A stretch of DNA of 20,878 nucleotides, taken from contig WFPU01000283.1 in the NCBI GenBank assembly GCA_015487435.1, positions 1 through 20,878 of the forward strand. The letters run 5' to 3'. Below are positions 8,159 through 15,885 of the stretch, piece by piece (the first letter of the stretch is position 1; every line of letters begins with the position of its first letter). The translations under genes and the position numbers were made by a program. The DNA is from Sulfurimonas sp. GTDB lineage: Bacteria > Campylobacterota > Campylobacteria > Campylobacterales > Sulfurimonadaceae. The notes beneath the pieces were generated by a model. That model did no database searches. It was not told the DNA's origin and was given only the letters and a program-made list of their open reading frames with translations.

Positions 8159-8176
8159 GTTTACTAATTAATAAAC
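8159..8176. promoter_or_regulatory. Near-palindromic site upstream of narK1
   Basis: An 18-bp sequence, GTTTACTAATTAATAAAC, palindromic except for one mismatched pair. It is about 210 bp upstream of the narK1 start and could bind a dimeric regulator, but AT-rich DNA produces such palindromes by chance, so this is a weak call. Confidence 0.2.
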
Positions 8177-8204
8177 AGATATAAACACTAAGTTTATATA
8201 TAAT

Positions 8205-8283
8205 TATTAAATATTTAAGATAAGAAAATACAAAGAAATATATGAATATTATAAACAACTTTTTATTAATCGAACCTTAAAAT
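8205..8283. repeat. Diverged direct-repeat copy in narI-narK1 gap
   Basis: Aligns without gaps to 7982-8060 (55 of 79 positions identical by my count), with strongest matches at TATTAAATAT, GATAAGAAAA, AAAGAA and ACCTTAAAA. This is well above expectation for unrelated AT-rich sequence, though base composition inflates the score. Confidence 0.5.
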
Positions 8284-8330
8284 ATAATTACATTAAAGTT
8301 GAAAAAAAGAAAATAACATTTATTAAAGTT

Positions 8331-8361
8331 AAAGAATAGCTTAAAATAGAAGCTATTCTTT
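8331..8361 (-). terminator. Terminator hairpin of the nar operon
   Basis: Perfect 12-bp inverted repeat AAAGAATAGCTT / AAGCTATTCTTT with a 7-nt loop, starting about 20 bp past the narI stop. Read on the minus strand the stem ends in CTTT and is followed by AACTTTAATAAA, so the U-rich tail is interrupted. A decayed version of the same hairpin lies at 8008-8043. Confidence 0.6.
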
Positions 8362-8382
8362 ATTAAAGAGGGACACTAAAAA

Positions 8383-9096
8383 TTAGTTATTTTTAGGTCT
8401 TTGGATATCATCAAAACTAGTTTTAGGATCTCTGATTGTTTTTCTATCCCAATTCCATCTAACAACTTGGAAAGGTCTAGTAATATAGTGTAAAGGTACT
8501 ACTAAAAAGTGAACTAATCTTGAGAATGGAATCAAGAATATAATAGCAAATGCTAGAACTACATGTAGTTTAAGTAAGAAAGGCATTGCAGCCATTGCTA
8601 CTACATCTGGAGAACCTGCGAATAATGACCATAAATAAGGTGCCATGTTAGATGCATACCATCCTGAACCCCATTTTAACTCGATAGCTACTAATAATCC
8701 GATCGCAAATTGAGCAATAAGTAAAATCTCAATTGCAAGATCCATCTTGTTGGTTACCATTTGCACTCTGTCGTTTGTAATTCTTCTAATAAATAAAAAT
8801 ACAAGACCAACGAGTGCAAGAAAACCAAAAATCAGTCCAGCTACTTCTAGGTACACTAAACTCATACCACCAAAAGATGTATAGAATGATGGGAATAAAA
8901 ACCCAACTAAGTGTGCAAGAAACACAACCAATATCCCAAGGTGAAAAGGAACAGATGCTGAATACAACTTCTTACCTTCTAATAATTGTGAAGATAAAGA
9001 TGAATATTTAAATCCAGTCTTATATCTAAAAATCGTTCCCACCAAAAAAATCACTAAAGCAACATAAGGAAATGCGCCAAATAATATTACGTCCAT
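8383..9096 (-). CDS. narI: Respiratory nitrate reductase gamma subunit (cytochrome b)
   Basis: 237 aa integral membrane protein with five hydrophobic segments (about 5-23, 48-69, 80-103, 120-140, 174-198). It anchors NarGH to the inner membrane and oxidises quinol through two b-type haems. The four axial His are present: H52 and H62 in TM2, H178 and H196 in TM5; the 10- and 18-residue spacings are those of E. coli NarI (H56/H66, H187/H205). The C-terminal tail is charged, as expected for contact with NarGH on the cytoplasmic side. Last gene of the operon, 29 bp after narJ, with AAGGAG 6 bp before the ATG, and followed by a hairpin. Confidence 0.96.
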   Translation of the reverse strand: MDVILFGAFPYVALVIFLVGTIFRYKTGFKYSSLSSQLLEGKKLYSASVPFHLGILVVFLAHLVGFLFPSFYTSFGGMSLVYLEVAGLIFGFLALVGLVFLFIRRITNDRVQMVTNKMDLAIEILLIAQFAIGLLVAIELKWGSGWYASNMAPYLWSLFAGSPDVVAMAAMPFLLKLHVVLAFAIIFLIPFSRLVHFLVVPLHYITRPFQVVRWNWDRKTIRDPKTSFDDIQRPKNN

Positions 9097-9125
9097 ATTA
9101 AACTCCTTTGTTTAATTTTAATTTA

Positions 9126-9854
9126 TTAACAAGTAGAACAGCCACTATCCATTGTGCCATCTACATTAAATGTAGGGCCACAGCTGGTGTTAGAGCTCTT
9201 CTTACCTTCTTCAACTTCAAGTTCACTACTTAAAAAACCAAAGAAACTTGTGTCTCCAAATGGTTTATTTTCTTTGATTAATTCAAAGTCTGTATCTAAA
9301 ACCAAATAGATAGCTTTTATCAGATGCATAAACATAGCCAAAGGAACATTAGGCACAAGAAGAGTCTTGTATTGTTTTTTATACAATGCATCTTTTTGTT
9401 CCATACTAGAAGGAGTAAACTCCTTCATCATGTTCTCAACAGCTGGGGCAACCATTAGCTTCACTAACTCTTTAACAGTATCTTGATTTTCCATTTTTGA
9501 GATCAATCTCAAAACATTCGCTAAGTGATCAGATAGCTCCTCCCCACAGTCATTGTTAACAGCGGCATGTTCTTGGCTTAAGCCAACCATAACATCACCT
9601 CTAGTATAGTCATCTCCATAAAGAAGATAACCTATTTCTAACGAAGTAACTGCTTGAACTTCAAAAGATTTTGTGTAAATCTCTTGAAGTTGATAGATAT
9701 CTTTAGGGATAAGTTTTTCAAACTTATCCAATTCTTCAAAAGCGTCTTTATACCCAGTTGCTAAAACATCTTTAGCTTTTGCTATAGATTTATAATAGCC
9801 TTCTGTTGGATAATCAAAAAGCACTGATAATTCTGCATAATGGTTTAAGTTCAC
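9126..9854 (-). CDS. narJ: Nitrate reductase molybdenum-cofactor assembly chaperone
   Basis: 242 aa cytoplasmic, mostly helical protein of the NarJ/TorD/DmsD chaperone family, close in length to E. coli NarJ (236 aa). Family features include the N-terminal LSVLFDYPTEGYY segment, the central SLEIGYLLYGDDYTRGDVMVGL region and the PNVPLAMFMHLIKAI block. It binds apo-NarG and holds it until cofactor insertion and attachment to NarI; it is not part of the final enzyme. The start is GTG, only 2 bp after the narH stop, so translation is probably coupled to narH. The C-terminal tail has three Cys (C225, C239, C242; ends GCSTC), which might bind metal, but this is speculative. Confidence 0.93.
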   Translation of the reverse strand: MNLNHYAELSVLFDYPTEGYYKSIAKAKDVLATGYKDAFEELDKFEKLIPKDIYQLQEIYTKSFEVQAVTSLEIGYLLYGDDYTRGDVMVGLSQEHAAVNNDCGEELSDHLANVLRLISKMENQDTVKELVKLMVAPAVENMMKEFTPSSMEQKDALYKKQYKTLLVPNVPLAMFMHLIKAIYLVLDTDFELIKENKPFGDTSFFGFLSSELEVEEGKKSSNTSCGPTFNVDGTMDSGCSTC

Positions 9855-9856
9855 TA

Positions 9857-11404
9857 CTATATACCTCTTGCTGGTTTATCTAAGAAACCAAATCCTGTAC
9901 TACCTTTAACATCAGCAGTTGATTCTAACATCTCGATAGATTGCTCTCTATGTGCTGCTGGAATAACAAATCTTTCATCAAATTTAGCTAATGATGTCAT
10001 TTGATAGATAGCTTCTGCACTTGCTAAATCAAGACCGCAGTCTTTTAGTGCTGCTTTACATTTTGCTTCAGAAATATCACCTACAGTAACATGTCTTCTA
10101 TAAATTCTTACAGCCATTAATTTTTTTAGTTTATCGGCCATCATTGGCTCATCACCATTACTAAATAAATTAGCCATATATTTAAGAGGCATTCTCATAT
10201 TATCAATAGATCCAAAGATTTCATCTATAGATGTATCATATAACCACTTATCATCCCAAGCTCTCGCTTTAGAGTTAAGAGTTGAAAGATCTTTAGAATT
10301 TTCACTAATAGTTGCCATAACTGGTAACATTGGTGGAACATAAAATAAGTTTGGCAAGGTTCTGAACTCTGCATGTAAAGGAAGTGCAATTTTCCATTCT
10401 TTTACAAACTTATAAACTGGCGATTCTTGAGCTGCTTTAATAGTTGAATCTGCTACACCGTTATCTTTAGCTGCTTGAATTACTGCTGGATCAAATGGAT
10501 CTAAATAAATATCTAAATGATTATCAACTAAACTATTATCAGAAGCTGAAGCTGCTGATTGAATTTTATCTGCATCGTATAATAGTACACCTAAGTATCT
10601 AATTCTACCAACACATGAATGCATACAAGCTGGCGCTAAACCAGATTCAATTCTTGGGAAACATAATAAACATTTCTCAGATTTACCTGTACTCCAGTTA
10701 TAATATGTTTTCTTATAAGGACATGCTGTTACACACATTCTCCATGCTCTACATACATTTTGATCGATTAGAACAACACCATCTTCACCTCTTTTATATA
10801 TTGCTCCTGATGGACAAGAAGCAACACAAGCCGGATTTAAACAGTGGTTACAAATACGCGGTAAATAATAAAACGCAATTTGCTCTAATTGAAACATTGC
10901 TTCTTGCTCTGTTGCAGAAAGATTATGTAAATTTGGATCTTTTCTAGCATGCTCAGGAGTACCACTTAAATCATCATCCCAGTTTGGACCCATTTTAATA
11001 TCAATAGGCTTACCTGTAATCAATGAAACTGGTCTAGCAGTTGGCTGAATATCCATCTGTGCTGATTCTGTTAAATCTAAATACTTATAAGTAAATGGCT
11101 CATAGTAATCATCTATAACCGGAAGATTAGGATTATGAAATATATTCAATAACCCTTTCATTTTACCAGCACCCTTTAGTGAGATGTCTCCAGAATTACT
11201 TCTTTCCCATCCACCTTTATATATATCTTGGTTTTCCCACTTAGTAGGGTAACCAGTTCCCGGTTTAGTCTCAACATTATTGAACCACATATACTCAGCA
11301 CCTTTACGGTCTGTCCATATATTTTTACATGCAACTGTACAAGTGTGGCAACCTAGACATTTATCTAGGTGAAAAACCATCGACATTTGTGATCTTACAT
11401 CCAT
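9857..11404 (-). CDS. narH: Respiratory nitrate reductase beta subunit
   Basis: 515 aa (E. coli NarH 512 aa), the cytoplasmic iron-sulfur subunit that carries electrons from NarI to NarG. All four cluster motifs are visible: C16, C19, C22, C26; C185, C188, C193, C197; C218, W221, C224, C228; and C245, C248, C260, C264. The Trp in the third motif is the diagnostic feature of the [3Fe-4S] cluster of NarH. The spacing of the last three groups is identical to that of E. coli, displaced by one residue. It starts 30 bp after narG with AAGGAG 7 bp upstream of the ATG and stops 2 bp before narJ. No signal peptide, in line with a cytoplasm-facing enzyme. Confidence 0.97.
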   Translation of the reverse strand: MDVRSQMSMVFHLDKCLGCHTCTVACKNIWTDRKGAEYMWFNNVETKPGTGYPTKWENQDIYKGGWERSNSGDISLKGAGKMKGLLNIFHNPNLPVIDDYYEPFTYKYLDLTESAQMDIQPTARPVSLITGKPIDIKMGPNWDDDLSGTPEHARKDPNLHNLSATEQEAMFQLEQIAFYYLPRICNHCLNPACVASCPSGAIYKRGEDGVVLIDQNVCRAWRMCVTACPYKKTYYNWSTGKSEKCLLCFPRIESGLAPACMHSCVGRIRYLGVLLYDADKIQSAASASDNSLVDNHLDIYLDPFDPAVIQAAKDNGVADSTIKAAQESPVYKFVKEWKIALPLHAEFRTLPNLFYVPPMLPVMATISENSKDLSTLNSKARAWDDKWLYDTSIDEIFGSIDNMRMPLKYMANLFSNGDEPMMADKLKKLMAVRIYRRHVTVGDISEAKCKAALKDCGLDLASAEAIYQMTSLAKFDERFVIPAAHREQSIEMLESTADVKGSTGFGFLDKPARGI

Positions 11405-11434
11405 TATTTTCTCCTTAATTTTATTTTCATATGC

Positions 11435-14400
11435 TTAAAAAATTACACTATCTTTTTTTCTAACTACAACATGAGCATCTCTATTTACAGCAACTGGACC
11501 CCAATAATTGAAGTAGTAAGTAAATTGGCCATAACCACCAGCTAAAAGATTTGGCTTAAGACGAACTCTAGTAATAGCATTATTACCACCACCTCTAGTG
11601 CCACCTTTAAATCCTGGACGCTTATCTGTCAATGGGATAGAAATTGTTCTCTCTATTGTATGATAAACAATACATGCACCCTTAGGTATTCTAGCACTAA
11701 CACAAGCTCTAGTTGCATATACACCATTATCATTAACAACTTCAACCCAGTCATTATCTTTAATACCAATTTGCTTAGCATCTGTTTCACTAATCCAACA
11801 AGGCTCCATACCACGAGAAAGAGTTAACATTCTAATGTTATCCATATATGTTGAGTGAATATGCCATTTACCATGTGGAGTTAAACAACTAAGCACTATT
11901 GCGTTACCTTCAACTACAGTCTCTCTTAAATCTCCAAAAACTTCTTTATTTGGTGATGGTTTATAAGTTGGTAAATGCTCACCATGTGCAATATAAAGCT
12001 CATGATCAAGATAAGTATGTTGTCTACCAGTTAATGTTCTCCAAGGAACCATTTTTTCAACATTGTACGTATAAGCAGCATATGCTCTATCAGTATCAAT
12101 AAGACCTGACCATACCGGAGATGTATTATATCTACGAATAGTTTTTTGTAAATCTCTATAGTTTGTATGAAGATGCTCTTGACCTTTAGCAATATCTGCA
12201 AGAACTAGACCTGTTTTTTTCTCTGCATTTGCATAAGCTTTACAAGACAACTTACCATTAGTAACACTAGATAAGTGAAGAACAGCATCAATAGCAGAAA
12301 TATCTTTTTTCAATGATGGATATATTTTACCATTGAATGGCTCCAATTCTGTAATAAAGTGATTTGAATCAATCATTTCATCATAAGCTTCTTCGGTTTC
12401 ATAACTATTACCATGGGCACCAGCACCATTTCTCATGTTTGGCCCAAGACGGATATATTTGTCATATAGCTCTGTGTAGTTTCTTTCTTGAATAGCAATT
12501 TTATGCATTGTTTTTCCAGGAATAGCTTCACACTCACCTTTATACCAATCTTTAATAGTTGGTTGAGTAATCTCATCAGCACTATCGTGACCTAAAGGAA
12601 CAGTTACAACATCTTTAATTGTACCCGGCAAGTGAGTTTTTGCTAATTCGCTTACATCTTTAGCTATATCACTAAATATTTGCCAATCCGTTTTTGATTC
12701 CCATACAGGCTCAATCGCAGCACCAAGTGGGTGAATGAATGAGTGCATATCAGTAGAGTTGATATCAGCTTTTTCATACCAAGAAGCAGATGGAAGAACG
12801 ATATCTGAATATAGAGCAGATGTATCCATTCTAAAGTTAAGATCAATAACTAAATCCATTTTACCTTCAGGAGCAACATCACGCCATACAACTTCTTCAG
12901 TTGCGGCTTGGTCTTGAGCAGTAATATTGTGAGTATTTGTACCAAGATAGTGTCTAGCACAGTACTCTTGACCTTTCATACTACCACCAATAGCATTACC
13001 TCTCCAGATATACCATACACGAGGAAAGTTCTCTTCAGCATCAACATCAGCTACTGCGTAACCTAATCTTTTGCTTTTTAGTTCTTCAAGTACATATTTT
13101 TGAATACCAGCATTATCATCAGTACCAGCTTCTTTAACAACCTCTAATGAACTTTTATCAAACTGAGGATAAAAAGGCATGTGACCCATTCTTACTGATT
13201 TAAAAATATCATCAGCCATATGGTTACGAGTTAATTTATTATCAGGAACAGCATTATACTGATTATGTTTAGAGTCATATCTGTATTGATCAGTATTCAT
13301 ATAGTGCCAAATTGGACCTTGTTGTAATCTAGCAGTTGAATTCCAATCTTTTGCAAGAGCGATACCACCCCATGAATCAACAGGAGCAAGTTTTTCTTGA
13401 CCAACGTAGTGATTAATACCACCACCATTTTTACCAACTGACCCAGTGAAGATAAGTGCCATAGTAGCAGCTCTATACATAAGGTTTTGGTGATACCATT
13501 GATTAATACCAGCACCAACGATAACCATATTTTTACCTTCAGTTATCTCACCAGTATTTCCCCACTCTCTTGCGATACTAATAATAGTTTTAGCATCAAC
13601 GCCTGTGAAAATCTCTTGCCATGCTGGAGTATATGCAGCAGTTTTATCAGAATAATCTTTTGGATATGCACCCTCTAGACCACGATTTACACCATATTGA
13701 GCAAAATGAACATCAAATGTAGTTGTAACAGCAATTTTTTCACCACTTGTAGTAGTGATATACTTAACAGGAACGCCTCTCATACTTTGCTCATCTAAAC
13801 CAAAGTCATCAAATGCAGCTTGAACCACACCATCACTATCATTAATGAATGTAAGTGTCGGATCATAAGGTTTATCATCGATAGAGTTCTCTAGCTTCAT
13901 ATTCCATTTACCAGTTTCTTGCTTATCCCATCTGTGACCCATACTACCTTTTGGTACTACGAACTCTCCAGTTGTTGCATCATGCTGAATAAATTTCCAA
14001 TCACCATTCTCAATATCTTTAAATTGTTCTAATTCGTTAGCTCTTAAAAGTCTACCTGGTTTAACAATACCAGTTTCATCTGCTTCAACTTTTACTAAGT
14101 AAGGAACATCTGAATATTTTTTTAAGTAATCATTAAAATATGGAACTTGCTTATCGTGGTGGAACTCTTTAAGAACTACATGTGTAATTGCTTGCCAAAA
14201 AGCACCATCACTACCAGCATGAAGAGGGACCCATTGATCTGCGAATTTACTAACCATACTAAAGTCAGGTGCACATACAATAGTTTTTGTACCATTATGT
14301 CTAGCTTCTGCGAAGAAGTGAGCATCTGGTGTTCTAGTCATATTAAGGTTTGCACCCATATCAACAATCATCTTAGCATTATACCAGTCAGCACTTTCAG

Positions 14401-15067
14401 CACAGTCTGTTTGCTCACCCCAAATTTCTGGGAACGATGGTGGAAGATCACAATACCAGTCATAAAAACTAATGTTTAAACCACCAAATAGTTGTATAAA
14501 TCTTGAACCAGCTGCATAACTTAGCATTGACATTGCAGGAATTGGTGAAAATCCACATACACGATCTGGACCATATTTTTTAGCTGTATAGATAGTAGCA
14601 TTAGCCATTATCTCTCTTGCTTCTTCCCAAGATGCTCTTCTAAATCCACCTCTACCACGAGCGTGTTGGTAAGATTTTCTTTTTTCTTTATTAGCTTGAA
14701 GATTAGTCCAAGCTGCCATAGCATTTCCGCCAGCTTTACTTTTTTCTTCTCTATAAGCGTCTAATAATGCTCCTCTAATTAAAGGATACTTGATTCTAAT
14801 TGGGCTATATAAATACCAAGAAAAAGATATCCCTCTTTGACAACCCCTAGGCTCATATCCAGGAAGCTTACTATCTAATTCTGGGTAATCTAATTGTTGA
14901 GTTTCCCATACAACGATTCCATCTTTTACGGCAACTTGCCAAGAACAACTTCCTGTACAGTTTACACCGTGTGTACTTCTAACTATCTTATCATGCGCAA
15001 ATCTGTTTCTATAGAATTCTTCCCACTTACGCGTGCTAGGATTAACTATATCTTCTATCCAACTCAT
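11435..15067 (-). CDS. narG: Respiratory nitrate reductase alpha subunit (catalytic)
   Basis: 1210 aa from the start chosen here. It reduces nitrate to nitrite at a bis-MGD molybdenum centre. Similarity to E. coli NarG (1247 aa) runs the full length. In numbering from the upstream ATG (three residues more), the FS0 cluster ligands are H36, C40, C44 and C79 (STHGVNCTGSCSW ... EPRGC) and the Mo ligand Asp is D206 in SFYDWYCDLPP. The family blocks ARGRGGF, GFSPIPAMSM, TRTPDAHFF and TLSGRQ-like (TLTGRQHTYLDHE) are all present. No twin-Arg signal, so the active site faces the cytoplasm, as in E. coli. Start choice: an ATG at 15076 is also in frame, but the GGAGGG at 15077-15082 abuts it directly, whereas it is 9 bp from the ATG at 15067; the latter also lies 1 bp after the stop of the cytochrome gene, implying coupling. 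Confidence 0.97.
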   Translation of the reverse strand: MSWIEDIVNPSTRKWEEFYRNRFAHDKIVRSTHGVNCTGSCSWQVAVKDGIVVWETQQLDYPELDSKLPGYEPRGCQRGISFSWYLYSPIRIKYPLIRGALLDAYREEKSKAGGNAMAAWTNLQANKEKRKSYQHARGRGGFRRASWEEAREIMANATIYTAKKYGPDRVCGFSPIPAMSMLSYAAGSRFIQLFGGLNISFYDWYCDLPPSFPEIWGEQTDCAESADWYNAKMIVDMGANLNMTRTPDAHFFAEARHNGTKTIVCAPDFSMVSKFADQWVPLHAGSDGAFWQAITHVVLKEFHHDKQVPYFNDYLKKYSDVPYLVKVEADETGIVKPGRLLRANELEQFKDIENGDWKFIQHDATTGEFVVPKGSMGHRWDKQETGKWNMKLENSIDDKPYDPTLTFINDSDGVVQAAFDDFGLDEQSMRGVPVKYITTTSGEKIAVTTTFDVHFAQYGVNRGLEGAYPKDYSDKTAAYTPAWQEIFTGVDAKTIISIAREWGNTGEITEGKNMVIVGAGINQWYHQNLMYRAATMALIFTGSVGKNGGGINHYVGQEKLAPVDSWGGIALAKDWNSTARLQQGPIWHYMNTDQYRYDSKHNQYNAVPDNKLTRNHMADDIFKSVRMGHMPFYPQFDKSSLEVVKEAGTDDNAGIQKYVLEELKSKRLGYAVADVDAEENFPRVWYIWRGNAIGGSMKGQEYCARHYLGTNTHNITAQDQAATEEVVWRDVAPEGKMDLVIDLNFRMDTSALYSDIVLPSASWYEKADINSTDMHSFIHPLGAAIEPVWESKTDWQIFSDIAKDVSELAKTHLPGTIKDVVTVPLGHDSADEITQPTIKDWYKGECEAIPGKTMHKIAIQERNYTELYDKYIRLGPNMRNGAGAHGNSYETEEAYDEMIDSNHFITELEPFNGKIYPSLKKDISAIDAVLHLSSVTNGKLSCKAYANAEKKTGLVLADIAKGQEHLHTNYRDLQKTIRRYNTSPVWSGLIDTDRAYAAYTYNVEKMVPWRTLTGRQHTYLDHELYIAHGEHLPTYKPSPNKEVFGDLRETVVEGNAIVLSCLTPHGKWHIHSTYMDNIRMLTLSRGMEPCWISETDAKQIGIKDNDWVEVVNDNGVYATRACVSARIPKGACIVYHTIERTISIPLTDKRPGFKGGTRGGGNNAITRVRLKPNLLAGGYGQFTYYFNYWGPVAVNRDAHVVVRKKDSVIF

Positions 15068-15068
15068 A

Positions 15069-15572
15069 TTATGCATCCCTCCATTGACTTGACTGTGTTT
15101 GATTCACTTGTTGTCTATCATATAATTCTTGATTAACTGATTCTTTTTTTCTTCCATTACCTAGTAAGCTTAAAATAATAAATGCTATAACAGCACCTGC
15201 TACACCCATCATTACAAAATTGTCTCCACCTGCACTACCAGGGTTGTTTGCTGCATCCATAACAAATGCATCAAGATCGGCAATCTCTTCTTTAGTTAAT
15301 GGCTTACCTTTATAAGCCTCTTGCATAACTGGTGATGACATATTCTCAACAGCACTAAGTGGATACTCCATTGCACCACCCATTGATGTTAAATCCATCG
15401 CCAATGTACCTCCACTTATTACAGCAGAACTATTAACATTGTGACAAGCCACACATGCTACAGCACCATTTTCAAATGACTTTGTTCCATCAAATAAATT
15501 CGCACCATTATCTATACTTGCACCAAAACATGCTGCCGATATAGACAAACCAACTATTAGACGTTTTATCAT
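15069..15572 (-). CDS. Membrane-anchored mono-haem cytochrome c, first gene of nar operon
   Basis: 167 aa. An N-terminal signal peptide (about 1-18, ending in CFGAS) is followed by a small class-I-like cytochrome c domain with one haem site CVACH (C40, C43, H44), and probable sixth ligands among M64, M79 and M83; the stretch LTKEEIADLDAFV (92-104) is the usual C-terminal helix of such domains. A single membrane helix (about 118-137) and a basic cytoplasmic tail of about 30 residues follow, so the haem faces the periplasm. It heads the nar operon and ends 1 bp before narG. Thermus has a cytochrome (NarC) at the head of its nar operon, but that one differs in haem number, so I only note the analogy. 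It could take electrons from, or pass them to, the Nar complex or another periplasmic carrier. AAGGAGG lies 9 bp before the ATG. Confidence 0.88.
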   Translation of the reverse strand: MIKRLIVGLSISAACFGASIDNGANLFDGTKSFENGAVACVACHNVNSSAVISGGTLAMDLTSMGGAMEYPLSAVENMSSPVMQEAYKGKPLTKEEIADLDAFVMDAANNPGSAGGDNFVMMGVAGAVIAFIILSLLGNGRKKESVNQELYDRQQVNQTQSSQWRDA

Positions 15573-15605
15573 AACTACTTTCCTCCTTAATATTAACTCT
15601 CATGG

Positions 15606-15634
15606 AGTATATAGGCTTAATTAATTTATGTCAA
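15606..15634 (-). promoter_or_regulatory. Sigma-70 promoter of the nar operon
   Basis: Minus-strand TTGACA (15629-15634), spacer of exactly 17 bp, then TATACT (15606-15611). The -35 is a perfect match to consensus and the -10 has five of six. Transcription would start near 15599, leaving a leader of about 27 nt that contains the AAGGAGG ribosome site. The palindrome TTAAATTTAA would be centred near -41, the position where Crp/Fnr-type activators bind, although it is not a consensus FNR site. Confidence 0.7.
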
Positions 15635-15688
15635 TTAAATTTAAGATTTCTTTTCAAATATACAAACTATCTACAATATTCTTTGATT

Positions 15689-15709
15689 TTGTGTTACTTT
15701 TTGACACAA
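15689..15709. promoter_or_regulatory. Candidate dimeric operator upstream of nar operon
   Basis: Inverted repeat TTGTGTTA, 5 bp, TGACACAA: 8-bp arms with one mismatch, 21 bp in total. It would be centred near -100 from the predicted nar start site and about 185 bp upstream of the plus-strand gene. The geometry fits a helix-turn-helix dimer such as a Crp/Fnr- or response-regulator-type protein; no such regulator is encoded in the window. Confidence 0.4.
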
Positions 15710-15806
15710 GGAAAACTTACAATTTTATTACATTGAATGTCACTAAAAGGTCACTCTATTATTTTTTATTATTTTTAAATCATAGCTGATATTAATAATT
15801 CTTTAT

Positions 15807-15823
15807 TACCCTATATATGGGTA
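15807..15823. promoter_or_regulatory. Small palindrome before the plus-strand unknown gene
   Basis: TACCC, 7 bp (TATATAT), GGGTA. It lies about 30 bp upstream of a possible -10 (TATAAA, 15852-15857) of the plus-strand gene and is one of few GC-containing elements in this AT-rich spacer, so it could be an operator. Confidence 0.3.
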
Positions 15824-15885
15824 TTTCAGCATACTTTTAATTAAATTATTGTATAAATAACGAAATTTTCAAAATGAGGAAAACT

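Larger units (their letters stand above)
7952..8382. other. Intergenic region between narI and narK1 with decayed repeats
   Basis: 431 bp, very AT-rich, no gene. It carries the narI terminator (8331-8361), an 18-bp near-palindrome (8159-8176), and at least three diverged direct copies of an 75-90-bp unit (about 7982-8080, 8205-8283 and 8330-8401). It must also hold any promoter for the narK1 operon. A TATAAT lies on the minus strand at 8026-8031, about 80 bp upstream of narK1, but it falls in the loop of a decayed hairpin, so I do not name it as the promoter. Confidence 0.6.
15573..15885. other. Divergent promoter region between nar operon and plus-strand gene
   Basis: 313 bp without a gene. 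It contains the nar promoter (15606-15634, minus strand), a 10-bp perfect palindrome TTAAATTTAA (15635-15644) just upstream of its -35 box, an 8+8 inverted repeat (15689-15709), a 5+5 inverted repeat (15807-15823), and a TATAAA (15852-15857) that may serve the plus-strand gene. Confidence 0.7.

Noticed and set aside
10615..10947. 110-aa open frame on the plus strand
   Set aside because: Antisense shadow within narH, whose Cys motifs prove the opposite strand is coding.
14147..14479. 110-aa plus-strand frame with several Cys
   Set aside because: Antisense to the conserved Mo-ligand region of narG; composition is what the reverse of that gene gives.
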